From NCBI GenBank assembly GCA_027625915.1, contig JANTQA010000070.1, positions 6,143,001-6,207,000 of the forward strand: a stretch of DNA of 64,000 nucleotides. The letters run 5' to 3'. The translations under genes and the position numbers were made by a program. Positions 1-11,433 of the stretch are shown one piece after another. The first letter of the stretch is position 1; each line of letters opens with the position of its first letter. Source of the stretch: Anaeramoeba flamelloides. Lineage: Eukaryota > Metamonada > Anaeramoebidae. The notes below the pieces were generated by a model. The model was given only the letters and a program-made list of their open reading frames with translations, was not told where the DNA came from and did no database searches.

Positions 1-1795
1 TCTTAAACAATATATCCAATTTTGATAAAATGTTTTCTTGATTTTTATTATTCCAAATACTATTAAAATTCTAAGAATAAAATTATCTAGATCTATTAAT
101 ACTTCAAAATAATAAATAAAGGATCTTTATATAAAAAAATAATCCAAGTGAGCTCTCTCTCAAAAAAAAAACAATAATTTATATTCTAAGATATCTGAAA
201 TAATTCATTTATATATATATATATATATATATATAGATTATTTCATCTCGAGAGCGATCGTTTTGAGGATTTTATTTAACTTTTTTTGATTTTAAAATTT
301 ATTTATCAAATTAAGGTGGTCAACAGATTAAAGGAAATTTTGTACTTTTTTGCAATTTTGAAGAGGATCAGAAAATAACATTTTTTACTTTGGTTGTACC
401 CTATTGATTTTTATTTTATAAAGTACTTAATTCATTAGATTATTTAATTTTTTTTTTTCAAAGTCTCAAAGAAAACCCGACAATATTATATTGAGTTGAA
501 TTGCATAAAATAGTGGTTTCGGGTGTTGAATGACTTATATTTTATTCTTATTTCAACATAATCGTCTGGCATTTAATTTTTTCATTTAATTTTTTCAACA
601 TTTTTTAATAGTTTTTTTTTCAACATGACAACAAAAAGCAATAAGAAAGATTTTTTTTATCAGTGAAATTTGGGAGAAATGAATTTTGTTTAAAAAGAAC
701 AACAACATTACAATTGGGGGGGGGAAAAAAAAAAAATTCAAATGGACTTTAATAGCTAGAAGGATTCCAAAAAAAAATTATAATTATCCCAAAACATATC
801 TGGTTAGAGTTTTAAACACTATAATTTGGTGAAATTAGAGAAGTAAATATGATTATATTTTTATAAATTTTTTAAACACAAAATAACTACTATTAATTGA
901 AAAATAAAAAGATAAAAATTTTCATTTAGCTATCAAAAAAAATCCCAATTTATTCAAAGAATTATAATATCTCTATAAAATCTACATTTCTTTTGAAGAA
1001 AAGTATAATCCATAGTTCTTTACTGATTCAAAAATTTGAAATTTAACTTGACTTTGAAAATCTTTTTTATTCTAATCTGAATGAAAATTTTTTTCCATTT
1101 ATTTTACAACAAATAGTATAAGTTTTATTCTAGAATCCAAAATTATCTTGTCCCAAAAAAAAATATTTATTATAAATAAAAGTGGATCCAATTTTATCAA
1201 TTCTTTTCTCTTTTTTTTTTTTTATTGTTTAACATTACTATAAAAAAAAATATCAAATAATTCTTTTAAAAAAATTTTTATAGAATCTCCGATCATACTA
1301 AATTAAATTAAAATACTCTTTTTTTGTCTCTCTCAAATTTTTATTATGTCTTAAAGTGTTGTTATTCCCTTAAACACTTTTAAAAAATTCAAACTAATTT
1401 TTGACAAATAAAAAAATCTAAAAGAAACTAATTAATAAACAATGAGAGACAAGAAAAATAATCTCCAAAACTCATCACACTCAAACAACACCTATAACAA
1501 TACATCTCTTTAAAGATTGATTTAGTTTTGAAATAATTTCAAAGATAAGAAGAATAATTATCGAATGAAATAACAGAAAAAATCTTAAATGAGAGAATAA
1601 CTTTGTTTGACCTTAAAAAAGTTCCCTATTTTACAGATCAACTCATTAAATACAAGAAATTCATACAAGAATACTCAACTCTTAACAAAAATCACAAATT
1701 GTTTCTAAATATCGTAAAATTGATCAAAAATTTTAATCCAGTTAAATTTTTTCATTTTTTTCATTACTTATTTTTATTGATCTACAGAAATTCTT
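1..1795. other. AT-rich non-coding stretch
   Basis: No supported gene is visible. The stretch holds homopolymer tracts, a short (TA)n run at about 212-234 and a G8 tract at about 717-724. A 67-codon open frame near 1603 begins at TTG and is probably intron or upstream sequence of the RAMP4-like gene that follows. Confidence 0.5.
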
Positions 1796-2089
1796 ATGAG
1801 ACGTAAATTATCAAACAAGAAATTTGAAGCAAAGTCCAAGAAAAAAGTTGCCAAAAAGGTATTACCTTCATTCCCTCTTTTTTTTGTTTTAAGCCTTTAA
1901 ATTTGTTTTTCTTTTTTCTCAGCAAAATTTTTTTTTCGAAATTTTCTTCTTTCATCTTAACAATTTCTAAAAAAATAGGAACCAGGGTTCAAATTCACAC
2001 CAACCATTATGGTCATCATCTTTTTTTTATTTCTTTTAGTTGGATCATCAATATTTCAACTCATTCGAACACTTTTAAATAAAAATTAA
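1796..2089 (+). CDS. RAMP4/SERP1-like ER membrane protein
   Basis: Small tail-anchored protein of the RAMP4/SERP1/YSY6 family, which associates with the Sec61 translocon in the endoplasmic reticulum and protects nascent membrane proteins under stress (known for the family). Two exons are read: 1796-1858 and 1979-2089, separated by a 120-nt GT-AG intron in phase 0. The 57-residue product has a basic N-terminal half with the family-like MRRKLSNKKF segment. A hydrophobic helix follows (about residues 30-47, IMVIIFFLFLLVGSSIF), and the tail QLIRTLLNKN closely resembles the VCGSAIFQIIQ end of human SERP1. The length is close to the usual 60-66 residues. An acceptor-like ctacag at 1782-1787 lies just upstream, so a short extra N-terminal exon is possible and the true start may be further left. 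Ends in TAA. Confidence 0.8.
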
Positions 2090-2735
2090 GCTAACCAATT
2101 ATAAACAAAGGAAAAAATTTCATGCTTCAAAGTGATCTAATTTGAAGAGGAATCTTATTGAACTTATTGGTTGTTGATTTTTTGATTAATTTTTGATCTT
2201 CAAATAAGGACCGTTTGTCAATGTTTATTATTAATTTCCCCAAACATGTAAAAAAAAAATAAAACTTTCACAAATAAAAAAGAAAGACTTTTAATATATT
2301 TTTAACATTTTTAAATCATTTTTTTATTATTTCTGACTTGCTTGGAATCTCAAAAACAAACTTATAAAAACAATTTTGTATAATGGAGGAAAGATCTTTC
2401 AAAAATGAATTTAACAAAACAAACTTGAAACCAACTAGTCAAAAAAAATAGTCAAAGCTCAAATTTGATTAAATTCTGAAATGTTATGAACAATTTATTT
2501 TTTTACAAAATTAATTAACTGAATTGGTTACCGCTACAACAAATGTATTTCCGCAAAGTCCTAAAAATTGAAATTTCGATTCTCTTTGAAAGAGGATCTT
2601 TCCAAGTTTAATTTTTTCAAAAAATATGTTTTTTGAACAAAAAGATCTTACAGTACGGAGAAAAATTTTTGACACTGAAAAATGGTTGGAAACCATTTTT
2701 AATTGGGAACCTTAGTAAAATTGAAAATCAAATCC
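2090..2735. other. AT-rich intergenic stretch
   Basis: Follows the RAMP4-like gene. Only short shadow frames are present, and no gene or repeat was recognised. Confidence 0.4.
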
Positions 2736-3040
2736 TATTGATAACTAGGTGAATTTTATATAAATCCAGGTTTAAATGTGTTACAAGTTCATTAATCTGT
2801 GGTGTGTGTAGAATACTTGTTTGAATGGTTGATAACTACAGTAGATCTTGCAATTTTCACCAAAATCCAAGTTATAGTAATGTTTACTATTAATTCGGAA
2901 AATGGTAATTTTTAAACTTGCTTTAGATTATAAGAGATAAGGTTTTGAAGAAGTAAAATTACATTAATCGTTATTCTAATAAGTAGATTATTGTTATTTT
3001 CTTTAGTTATAACACAAACGATTGAAATTAAAAAACATTT
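2736..3040. mobile_element. Decayed copy of the TAGAGCAGTG-type MITE
   Basis: The interior resembles the better copies at 12821-13311 and 39946-40691. Shared blocks include tagaatacttg followed by a gttgataactacagtagatc-like stretch, and then a cattaatcgttattctaataagtag-like stretch. Terminal repeats are no longer clear, so the boundaries are approximate. It carries no open frame. Confidence 0.4.
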
Positions 3041-3344
3041 TCAGTAATGTTTCCAAATAAAATTGAATATCCAACTATTTTTCTCTTTCCAACATTTTTC
3101 CTCTTTACTGAAAGACTTTGAAGCAGGCTTTCAAGAATTTGGGAGAAAATTGTAATTTCTAATACAATTTATCATAACTGTTAAGAGAAAGTAATTTTTT
3201 TTTGAGGGTCTAAGTACATTTCTAAAAACCAAAAAAATCTAAAAAAAAAGATCTTTCACTCATTTGTAATTGTTTCAAACCTAAAACCTTAAATTTCAAT
3301 TTTTCTGATCAATTGGGGCTATTAAGTTATGATTCGAAAATTTA

Positions 3345-3805
3345 CTATTATGGAAAAAAAATATCAAATCAATTTTAATTGTAAAATCGGTTTTGATTGT
3401 AAAATGGTAGTGAAAATGAAAAATTTTCTAATTATTTTTTTACTTATTGTTCACTGATCAATAAAGGTATATTAAACAGAAATTCCACAAACTTGATTAA
3501 GACCTATTGTTCAAATCCTAAAACCAATTTCACATTAAGGGAAAAAGTCGAGCATCAAAAAATCCGAAAAAGCTACTTTAACTAAGGTTTACAATTAAAT
3601 CTCAAATTTGAAAAATTAGACAGACTTAAATTTTGGTTTCAAGGTTATTTTTTATTTCTATTTTGATTCCAATAATCAATCTTATTGTTTGGAATTGGGT
3701 TTTGTTTTAAAATGAAGGAAAAAGGTACTTAAAAAATAAATCTTTGAAAATGAGAACATTTACTACTGTTTTTCAATTCAAACTGATTTTTCAATTTTTT
3801 TTAAA
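3345..3805. repeat. Dispersed repeat, AAATATCAAAT family, copy 1
   Basis: Related to the stretches at about 30003-30462 and 41848-42290. Shared blocks are a left end like aaaaaatatcaaat...ttttaattgtaaaat, a middle segment with ctttaactaaggtttacaatt, and an A/T-rich right end. Copy 2 shows clear inverted ends, so this is probably a non-autonomous DNA element. The extent is approximate. Confidence 0.45.
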
Positions 3806-4397
3806 GGATAGTTATTCCCTTTTTAAAGATAAATATATGAATTATCGAGTAAACTATTAATCAGCATAATTTGGATATTGTTTAAGTATTCAAAATTTAT
3901 CAATTTTAACTCTCCATAATCATGAAACAATTTTTTCAAAAAACATATAAAACATTTTAAATATTTTTTCACTTTTTAATAACTTCAATTAGAATAAACA
4001 CTATTGTTTAATAAAAAGATCTTGAATAAAAAATTATTTTTCAAGATAATTAACAATTTAAGTTGGAAACTTCAATTTTCCAGGTTCTATTAAGATTTTA
4101 ATCAGATTTAAGAGTATAAAATTTGAATAATTTTTTTTTTCATATTTAAGTGGTTATAATAATCTTTTAAAAGTATTTTAATATTAATAAATATCATTCA
4201 AATAGGGAATCGATTATTTGGAGTATTAAAGAATTATTTATTGATAAAAAGTGAAAACAATCTTTGATTTTTCTCATTTTCTTTTGAATTCTGTAAAAGT
4301 TAAGCACTCTATCGCACTTGACAGACATAATCAATAAATATCAGTAAAATATCACAAAAAATAAATTTTGAATAAACAAAATACCTTACAATACATG

Positions 4398-4771
4398 TAC
4401 AAAAAGTGATGTCTTAATATTTTAAGTTTTTGACTAAATTTGTCATTTTTCGAAAAACTGTAAAACTTTACCGATGCGCCAAGACAGGGTGTGTTTTAAG
4501 TCAGTCGAATTGGGGATTCTAAGACCAAAAACATCGATTTAATAATAGAATAAAAATGTTTGGAGAAGAAACAGAAATTCAAAAATCAAAACACAAAAAT
4601 AACCCCAAACATTTTTATTTTTTCATTAAATTGTTTTTTCGCGATTAGAATCCTCAGGTTTGTTGAAAAGAAAATTTGTCCGTTGGTGCGAATAGGTAAA
4701 GGTTTTCAGTTTTTGGAAAAATAACAAATTTAGTCAAAAAACTTAAATTATTAAGACATAACTTTTTGCAA
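4398..4771. mobile_element. MITE-like element with about 85-bp inverted ends
   Basis: The left arm (4398 to about 4485) starts ACAAAAAGTGATGTCTTAAT and reads into a segment with a ctaaatttgtcatttttcgaaaaactg-like sequence. The right arm (about 4688-4771) is its near reverse complement, giving GCAAAAAGTTATGTCTTAAT from the other end. The interior of about 200 bp has no open frame. It is a single copy in this window. The size and structure suit a non-autonomous DNA transposon. Confidence 0.65.
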
Positions 4772-6520
4772 ATGTGAAATCAGTCAATCATTGTGAGTAC
4801 TACTAAAATCATTAATCAAGTAATACTCAATCATTTGGAGAATTTAGATCTCACAAGACAAGAAAAATAATCACGTTAATTCGTCTTCTCTGATAAGTTT
4901 GTCTTTAAGATACAAGACACCTTCTTTTCATATAAATAAATCTTATTGTGCTTTAATCGAGAACTTTCTAAAAATTATTCAACAATTCAACCATCCGAAA
5001 ATAATTTCCACACCAAAAAACAGATTAAGAATTCATAATAATTATGTCTTTGAAAATATATTTTTGCTGGTTTGTCTCACAGAAGAGATCATTTTTTCTT
5101 TTTTTTTTGTATATAATTATTTTTCAATAATTTTTTCTTTTTAAAATATTTAATCTTTGAATGTAGACAGAAAGCCGAAAAACAATCACAATCTTGAAAG
5201 CACTTTATATTTGACAATAGTTGAACAAAAAATTGAGTTACCACTCTGTTGATACCTCAATATTTTTTAAAAAAGCATCACTCAGCACAAAATCTCAATC
5301 CAGTTGTTTTTTAATTTTCAACAAACAACAAATTGGAGTGAAAAATAACAAGACTTAAATTGTTTGTCTCCAACTGTTCTTCTAAAGATCTTGCTTTTCA
5401 AAAAATAAATTATTTTTCATTATCTTTTGTCTTGATGAACGAAAATGGTTTGTTTTAACAATGTACACACACACCTCGAAGCGAACAAATTAAGCACAAA
5501 TAAAGTAACTTAAATTTTTTTGATAAACAAAATGATGAATCCTCTTTATTGTTTTATTTTTTTTTTGTTTAAAATTTCTTTTTTCGATCCAAACAAATTA
5601 AAAAATAAAACAAAAAATAAAAAAGAATTTATAACAATTTAGTGTTTTAAAAATTTTGGTCTTTTTGAATTCGCTTTGTACTTAATATTTTCTTTCTAAA
5701 GGGTGTAAAAAACCGAAAGCAAAATATTTTTTTTCCTTTTTGGTGCTGTTATTCACAAAAATTGTTGCTTTTTTAACCCTTTTTGGAGAACCTCTCATTC
5801 AACCTTCTTTTTCACATTGAATGAGATTGGCTACTCTGGAGTGTTTCTCATTTTTAGAATTCGAAACATTGTCATTAATCAAAAGAACCATTGATTTTGT
5901 TCACAAAATTTCTTGTTATTGTTTTTTCTTTTTTCTTTTTCTTTTTTCTTTTTTCTTTTTTCTTTTTTCTTTTTCTTTTTTCTTTATTCTTTTTCTTTTT
6001 CAATTTGCACAAGCTTTTCTTTTTCTTTTTCTTTTTTTTTTTTTTTTGTTGGATTTCAAATTCTTTTTTTCTCCCAAAAACTAGAAAGATCTTTCTTTAA
6101 TCTCAATGAAGACAAATTAAACACATCCATTATACTGATTAATTTCTTTTATGTTAATTGCTCTTTTAATATTTTTTAATTTTGGCGATCGACATTGGAT
6201 TGAATTGAAAATTCTTTGAGACTAATTCGGTTAATTGATCCTTATTCAATGAATAGAAATTGGTCCAATTGATTTTTGTTTAAGACTTTTTGAACACATC
6301 ATTAAAAACGATTTAAAGAACAAAAAACGAAAAAGATTTCACTGAAGACATTAATGGTAGAACTGAAAGCTGAGGGATTAATAAAAATCATTTTTTATTT
6401 TTGATTTTGTGACATTCATTTTTAAGGACGCCCATTTACTTCTTTTGTGGATTTCATTCTATCATTCTAATCTCAAAAGCATTATTAATTACCAATCTTT
6501 TTGAAAAAAAATAATTTAAA
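4772..6520. other. Non-coding stretch with a long pyrimidine tract
   Basis: Contains a polypyrimidine tract of TTTTTC-type units at 5925-6050, which produces phenylalanine-rich shadow frames in all three phases. Short frames at 4899-5144 and 5821 lack family signatures or a convincing exon structure. No supported gene. Confidence 0.5.
5925..6050 (+). repeat. Polypyrimidine (TTTTTC)n tract
   Basis: A nearly pure run of T with regularly spaced C, interrupted once at about 6000-6016. It is a low-complexity simple repeat with no coding meaning. Confidence 0.85.
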
Positions 6521-6719
6521 TACAGTCAGTTTCAAATTTAAGGCACAAACTTTCAACGAAATTTAAGGCATAATAAAAATCTCAAATTAAGGAACAAAAT
6601 TTGTAATTTTTTTTTACACAAATTATTTTACTTGAATCTGAATTTTGTGCCTTAATTTGAGATTTTTCTGTGGCTTAATTTTCTTTGAAGTTTGTGCCTT
6701 AAAAGTGGAACTGACTGTA
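6521..6719. mobile_element. 199-bp palindromic MITE, copy 1
   Basis: Begins TACAGTCAGTTTCAAATTTA and ends with the complementary GTGGAACTGACTGTA. The two halves are near-perfect inverted copies with a short central spacer. The CAGT terminus and the TA at both edges are the signature of Tc1/mariner-type elements. Two more copies of exactly the same length lie at 9745-9943 and 10448-10646. Confidence 0.9.
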
Positions 6720-6889
6720 TATCAATTACAAAAAGACGTGCCCAAAATCCAAAAATACATGTTTTCAAAATCTGTCTACTTTTTTTTCTTCTTGTCCAAA
6801 TGTAACATCTAATTCATTACCCAAATAGCATACATAAGTTAAAACCTATTTTGAAAGTAAACTCCTTGTTTTTACAAGTAAAATTTTAA

Positions 6890-7200
6890 TTAAGAAGTAA
6901 ATTTGAAATTTTTGTAATTCTCCAGTCTTTTTGGTTTTTTATTTTTTTGATAAAAAATATTCTCTTTAATTAACCTATTATTTGAAGAGACAAATTTTCC
7001 AATTTGATCCTTCATTTTTAGAATTTCTTTTTTAATAATAGAACTTTTTGAAATCAGTAAATGATTTACTAATTGGTTTTTTGTCGGTTTCTTTGATTGG
7101 TTCATGCAATGCTCAAGGTCTTCTATTATAAAAAGAAAAATTTTTCCTATTTTGAAACACGTATTAAATTTTTGTACACGTGTTATTTTGACAACAGTAT
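6890..7200 (-). repeat. Dispersed coding-like fragment, copy 1
   Basis: On the minus strand this reads as an open frame of up to 71 codons (6890-7105). It contains ILKMKDQIGKFVSSNNRLIK, a charged, helix-like segment. A second copy at 50245-50455 preserves FLKMKDQIGKFIS in the same frame, while the flanking non-coding bases have drifted more. Both look like pieces of one older coding sequence that has been dispersed. The family is not recognised. Confidence 0.4.
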
Positions 7201-7472
7201 GTTTTAATTGTTCTAAAAAATGAACTTTTGATGATTAAAATTTTTTATTTAAATTTCAAAACAGATAAAAAAAAAAATAAATAAAGATATTATACACTTC
7301 GGATAGGGATTGGTAGACATGTAGATACTTACAACATGTATCAATTTCAACAATTGTTTATTTTCTTTTATAAAAAAAAAATTAAAGGTATTTAACTCCA
7401 ATATATAAATGTAGTTAATTTATCAAGAGATAGAATCACGATGATTATTATTGAAACTTTTTACAAGTTGGT

Positions 7473-7711
7473 ATGTCTATTAATGGTTATCTAATTTGCC
7501 AAATTTTTAAGAAAAAAGAGAGTTACATTCCATTTTTCAAAATAAAAAATGAGAAACCGAAAAATATTATGAAATATATTGACGAGTATTATTTTGATCT
7601 AAGATCTTGTAATGTATGTCTTTCGCTACACTTTTGGTATTTTTTATTTTTTCTAATTTCCAGTAATAGACTCCAAAAACAATACTAACTCTTATGTGAA
7701 TATTAAAAATT
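7473..7711 (+). CDS. Hypothetical small two-exon gene
   Basis: Tentative. The ATG at 7473 opens a frame (MSINGYLICQIFKKKESYIP...). It can be spliced from a GT within the tcttgtaatgtatgt segment at about 7607-7614 to the ttccag ending at 7663, continuing LIDSKNNTNSYVNIKN to a stop at 7711. The product would be about 60 residues with no recognised domain. The 50-55-nt intron would be shorter than the others in this window, which lowers confidence. It could equally be a chance open frame. Confidence 0.2.
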
Positions 7712-7796
7712 GAAGGGAAATTCTTGATCAATAAACTAATGAAGAAAAAAAATCAAAGAGAAAAAACTGAAACATTTTTTGCTTCTTGTGAAAACA

Positions 7797-8245
7797 TACA
7801 GTCTTTCCAAGTCTACCATATTTTTTTTTAATACAACACAATTGATTTTTCTATTCGTATTTTCCATTTTCAAAAAATTCGGAAATAAGAGCTATTATTC
7901 CAATAAAATAATAATAAATGAACTATTATTTAAAATTTTGAAACATCAAAAAAAATTTTTTAAAGATTCTTGAAGCACTTAAAAATGTTGTTCAAAAAAG
8001 GTAAAATTTTAAAGATCAGTAAATATTGATATTTTTTTTGAGCTGTTTTGGACCGATAATTTTTAATTTTCATGGGATTTTGAATTTTTTTATTGCTGTT
8101 TCAAAATTATAAATAATAGTTCATTTATTATTATTTTATTGGAATAATAGCTCTTATTTCCGAATTTTTTGAAAATGGAAAATACGAATAGAAAAATCAA
8201 TTGTGTTGTATTAAAAAAAAATATGGAAGACTTGGAACGGCTGTA
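7797..8245. mobile_element. 449-bp element with about 155-bp inverted repeats
   Basis: The left arm starts TACAGTCTTTCCAAGTCTAC and the right arm, read inward from the opposite strand, starts TACAGCCGTTCCAAGTCTTC. The arms match almost perfectly for about 155 bp, through a conserved segment containing tattcgtattttccattttc. The arms are separated by about 130 bp of unique AT-rich sequence. The TA/CAGT ends again point to Tc1/mariner mobilisation. It has no transposase frame. The high arm identity suggests it is fairly young. Confidence 0.85.
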
Positions 8246-9206
8246 ATTAAAAATATATTAATTTGGAATTAAATGAAGACTTTCTTGTGGAAATTTGAAT
8301 TTAATTAGGTTAAAAAAGTTTAGATACTCTGTTTTTCAATCATACAAAATTTATAAATACGAGATTTGTTTTAAAAAATGAAATTTCTTGAAACACTGCA
8401 ATTTTTCAAAAAAAATAAGATGGTATTTATTGATTTTGGAATAATTTTTTATTTACAAAAACCACCATTTAAATTTCAAATTCTAAAGGATAAAACTTTA
8501 TTTAATTTAGAGTAAGACTGTAAAAATCGTCTTTAATCGCGTTTTCTAGAAGTAACAATTTTCTTTCAAAAATTCAATCTTTACTCAACATCAAGGATTT
8601 GGTCTCATTTTCATTAATGAGATATACTTTTTGAGATTATTTATTACCAAGGAAGGTTTAAAAATTACAAATATACATCGGAAACAAAACCTTTTGTTAT
8701 TTGAATGATTTGTATACTTAGATTTCATCCTTTTTTTTTTTTTTTTTTTTTTTTTTGAAGAAAGTAACAAAAATGTAAAGTTTAGTTCTTCAATTCATAG
8801 AAAGGATAATTTAACTTCAATTTTGGTTTTAAAAATATGTTTTTTATATGGAGTGTGTTCTACTAATTACAAAAAAAAAACAGGAGTTATATTGTTACAA
8901 GGAAAAAAATTTAATGAAATTTCCAATTTTTGCAAAAAATTTAATGGTTTTCTTTATTTATTTGAATTTCCATGAAAAGATAAAACAAGGAACTTCATCC
9001 CCTTTTTGAATGAACTTTAAATTAAATTGATTTTAGTAACTAAAAAATAATAAAACCTTGAAAATAGTTTTGCTAAAAATTGTAAAAAAATATATAAAAG
9101 GTTCTGGGCGTTTGTTGAACCAAAATAGTCAATCAAGGGTTGGTTTTTACAATATTCGATTCAAATTTAGATGTTTATATCCATTAAAACAAAATCATTT
9201 ATTTAA

Positions 9207-9283
<77 letters not shown>

Positions 9284-9744
9284 CCATATATTAAGATGTA
9301 GATGTGAAAATTTTCTTAATAAATTTATTTTTTAGGTGTTATTTAAACAAAAATTTATCTGAAGGGCAATTGTTCTTTTGTCAATTTATCATCTCAAATT
9401 TGATTTTTAAAAAGATATTAAAATTCACTTCATAAGAATTAATCAAAATAATGATCTTTACTTTTTTGAGTCCATTGAAGAATTATTTGTTTAAAATTTA
9501 CATTTACTTTTTATAAATTATTTTTTATTTATCTTCAATTTTAATTTATTTTTTGTATAGTAATTATTAAAATTTGTAATTATTTGAATCAAGAAATCAC
9601 CACTTTCGTGAATATTTCATTGTATTTTTTATTATTTTTCAGTTTTAATTACTATCTGGAAAAAATAAAGCTTTCAAGTATAAAATAGATAGGAATCAAA
9701 AAAAAAAAAAAGTTCAAAAATCCTTTGTAAAATCTAGAATACAA
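8246..9744. other. Non-coding stretch with simple repeats
   Basis: Holds a T tract at about 8731-8756 and a 70-bp pure (AT)n microsatellite at 9211-9280. No gene or clear element was recognised. Confidence 0.5.
9211..9280. repeat. (AT)35 microsatellite
   Basis: Uninterrupted AT dinucleotide repeat, followed by CCCCC. Confidence 0.95.
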
Positions 9745-9943
9745 TACAGCCAGTTTCAACTTTAAAACACAAACTTTCAACGAAATTTAAGGTACAAAAA
9801 AATCTCAAATTAATGCACAAAATTTTGAATTTTTTTTTACACAAATTATTTTACTACAATCTGAATTTTGTGCCTTACTTTGAGATTTTATGTGTGTCTT
9901 GTTTTTGGTTGAAGTTTGTGCCTTAAAAGTGGAACTGACTGTA
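9745..9943. mobile_element. 199-bp palindromic MITE, copy 2
   Basis: The left end TACAGCCAGTTTCAACTTTA and the right end GTGGAACTGACTGTA flank the same palindromic body as the copies at 6521 and 10448. The left half has drifted more than the right. Confidence 0.9.
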
Positions 9944-10447
9944 ACAAATATAACAAATAGTTTTTTCAAAATCAAAATTTCACATCGAAAAATATATTTC
10001 ATTTGAACATTCACAAATCGAAATAAAATATAAATTTATAATCTATTTAAATTATTTAAAAATAATAAAAAAGTTTAATTTTTTAATATTGAGAATTAAT
10101 TTTTATATATCAGACTATTATTAAACTTTTATAGTCTTTAAATCGATTTTATTTTGTATATTAATTTCTAATAGCTTTATTTCAATAAATTTAATAACTT
10201 TAACTAAAAAATAATACCAAAATATAAATTTAAATATCGCTAACCATTATTTTGAAATTGTTGAAAATAGAGAAATAAATACCTAATTTTTGCAATGTAC
10301 TACCAGAAGAGAATAATCCTTAAAAATACCTTCAAGGCCTTTTTGGAACTTTCAGCTTGACAGTCTGCATGATAAAATTTCGATACTCTTGCTAATCTTT
10401 TCAAAATGCAAATACTTGATGAAAGTTTTTTAAAGTTTTTTAAAATG

Positions 10448-10646
10448 TACAGTCAGTTCCATTTTTAAGGCACAAACTTCAAAGAAAATTAAGCCACAGA
10501 AAAATCTCAAATTAAGGCACAAAATTTGTATTTTTTTTTTTTACACTTAATTTTAGTAGAATCTGAATTTTGAGCCTTAATTTGAGATTTTTATTGTGCC
10601 TTAAATTTCGTTGAAAGTTTGTGCCTTAAAAGTGGAACTGACTGTA
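10448..10646. mobile_element. 199-bp palindromic MITE, copy 3
   Basis: The left end TACAGTCAGTTCCATTTTTA and the right end GTGGAACTGACTGTA are the best-preserved ends of the three copies. Its two arms are swapped relative to copy 1 (ctttgaag-type arm on the left), so it lies in the opposite orientation. It ends about 125 bp before the candidate frame at 10771. Confidence 0.9.
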
Positions 10647-10770
10647 AAAAAAAATTGATTTACAAAAGATAATATTTAAAATTATTAGAAATTATTTAAA
10701 ATCTAACAAATTAAATATTTTACTTACTTTCAAAAACCTTAAACTGGTATTCAGTAATACTAAAGTCTAA

Positions 10771-11034
10771 ATGTGTTTAAGAACTACCTATCCACACCAG
10801 GGAGATATGTTTAGTTATTGTGTTATTTTACCTTCACTTGTCGATAATAGTTTTCCTTTTGAAGTAATTGAACAACAAAATTCCTCAATTTCAGTTAAAA
10901 ACAATACCAAACAAAAAAAAAATAAAAATTTTAATATACTATTTTTGGTAAATTTTTATCAAAATAGTGACTTTAAGGGATTTTCAAGTACAAAAATAAA
11001 TTTTAATACATTTCAGAATTGGAAAAGTGACTAA
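10771..11034 (+). CDS. Hypothetical open frame, 87 codons
   Basis: Opens at an ATG and contains a mixed, protein-like composition (MCLRTTYPHQGDMFSYCVIL..., later NILFLVNFYQNSDFKGFSST) rather than the pure F/I/K/N of the shadow frames nearby. No family is recognised. It could be a terminal exon, a decayed gene piece, or chance. Confidence 0.25.
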   Translation: MCLRTTYPHQGDMFSYCVILPSLVDNSFPFEVIEQQNSSISVKNNTKQKKNKNFNILFLVNFYQNSDFKGFSSTKINFNTFQNWKSD

Positions 11035-11046
11035 AAACAATATTTA

Positions 11047-11290
11047 GAACAGCTTATGGAATTTTTTTATGTTGATATATTTGAAATGGATATTATGAAA
11101 TCAAAAAATTAAATTTTGCTAAATGTAAGAAAAGTAAAATTGTGAAAATTAACCATTTTTTTCTTACAAGAAATTCTCAATGTACAAATTTTACTGAGAT
11201 TATCAAACACTTTCAAGGGGGGTTTTTGTACACAATTATCACCGAAAAACGTAAACCTTAAAATAAAAGTTTTTTGTTTTTGATCTTGTC
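11047..11290. repeat. Dispersed repeat shared with 48160-48430, copy 1
   Basis: The two stretches share, in the same order, gaacagc..., a block like aagaaattctc...tgtacaaat, then tcaaacactttcaagg and a block ending in accgaaaaac. Divergence is moderate. It may include promoter-proximal sequence of the PSI gene that starts at 11434. Confidence 0.5.
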
Positions 11291-11433
11291 GTTCATTTCA
11301 AATTTTGGAAGAATTTCAAAAAGCAGTATGTTGTCAATGAAAAAAGTGACAGCAATTATTAGTCTCTTTGTGTTGTGAGGTCACTATAAATAATCATTTT
11401 TTTTGGTATTTTTCTTGTTATTTTATTCGGCCT

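Noticed and set aside
5821-6179. Three overlapping phenylalanine-rich frames
   Set aside because: They arise from a (TTTTTC)n tract readable in all phases.
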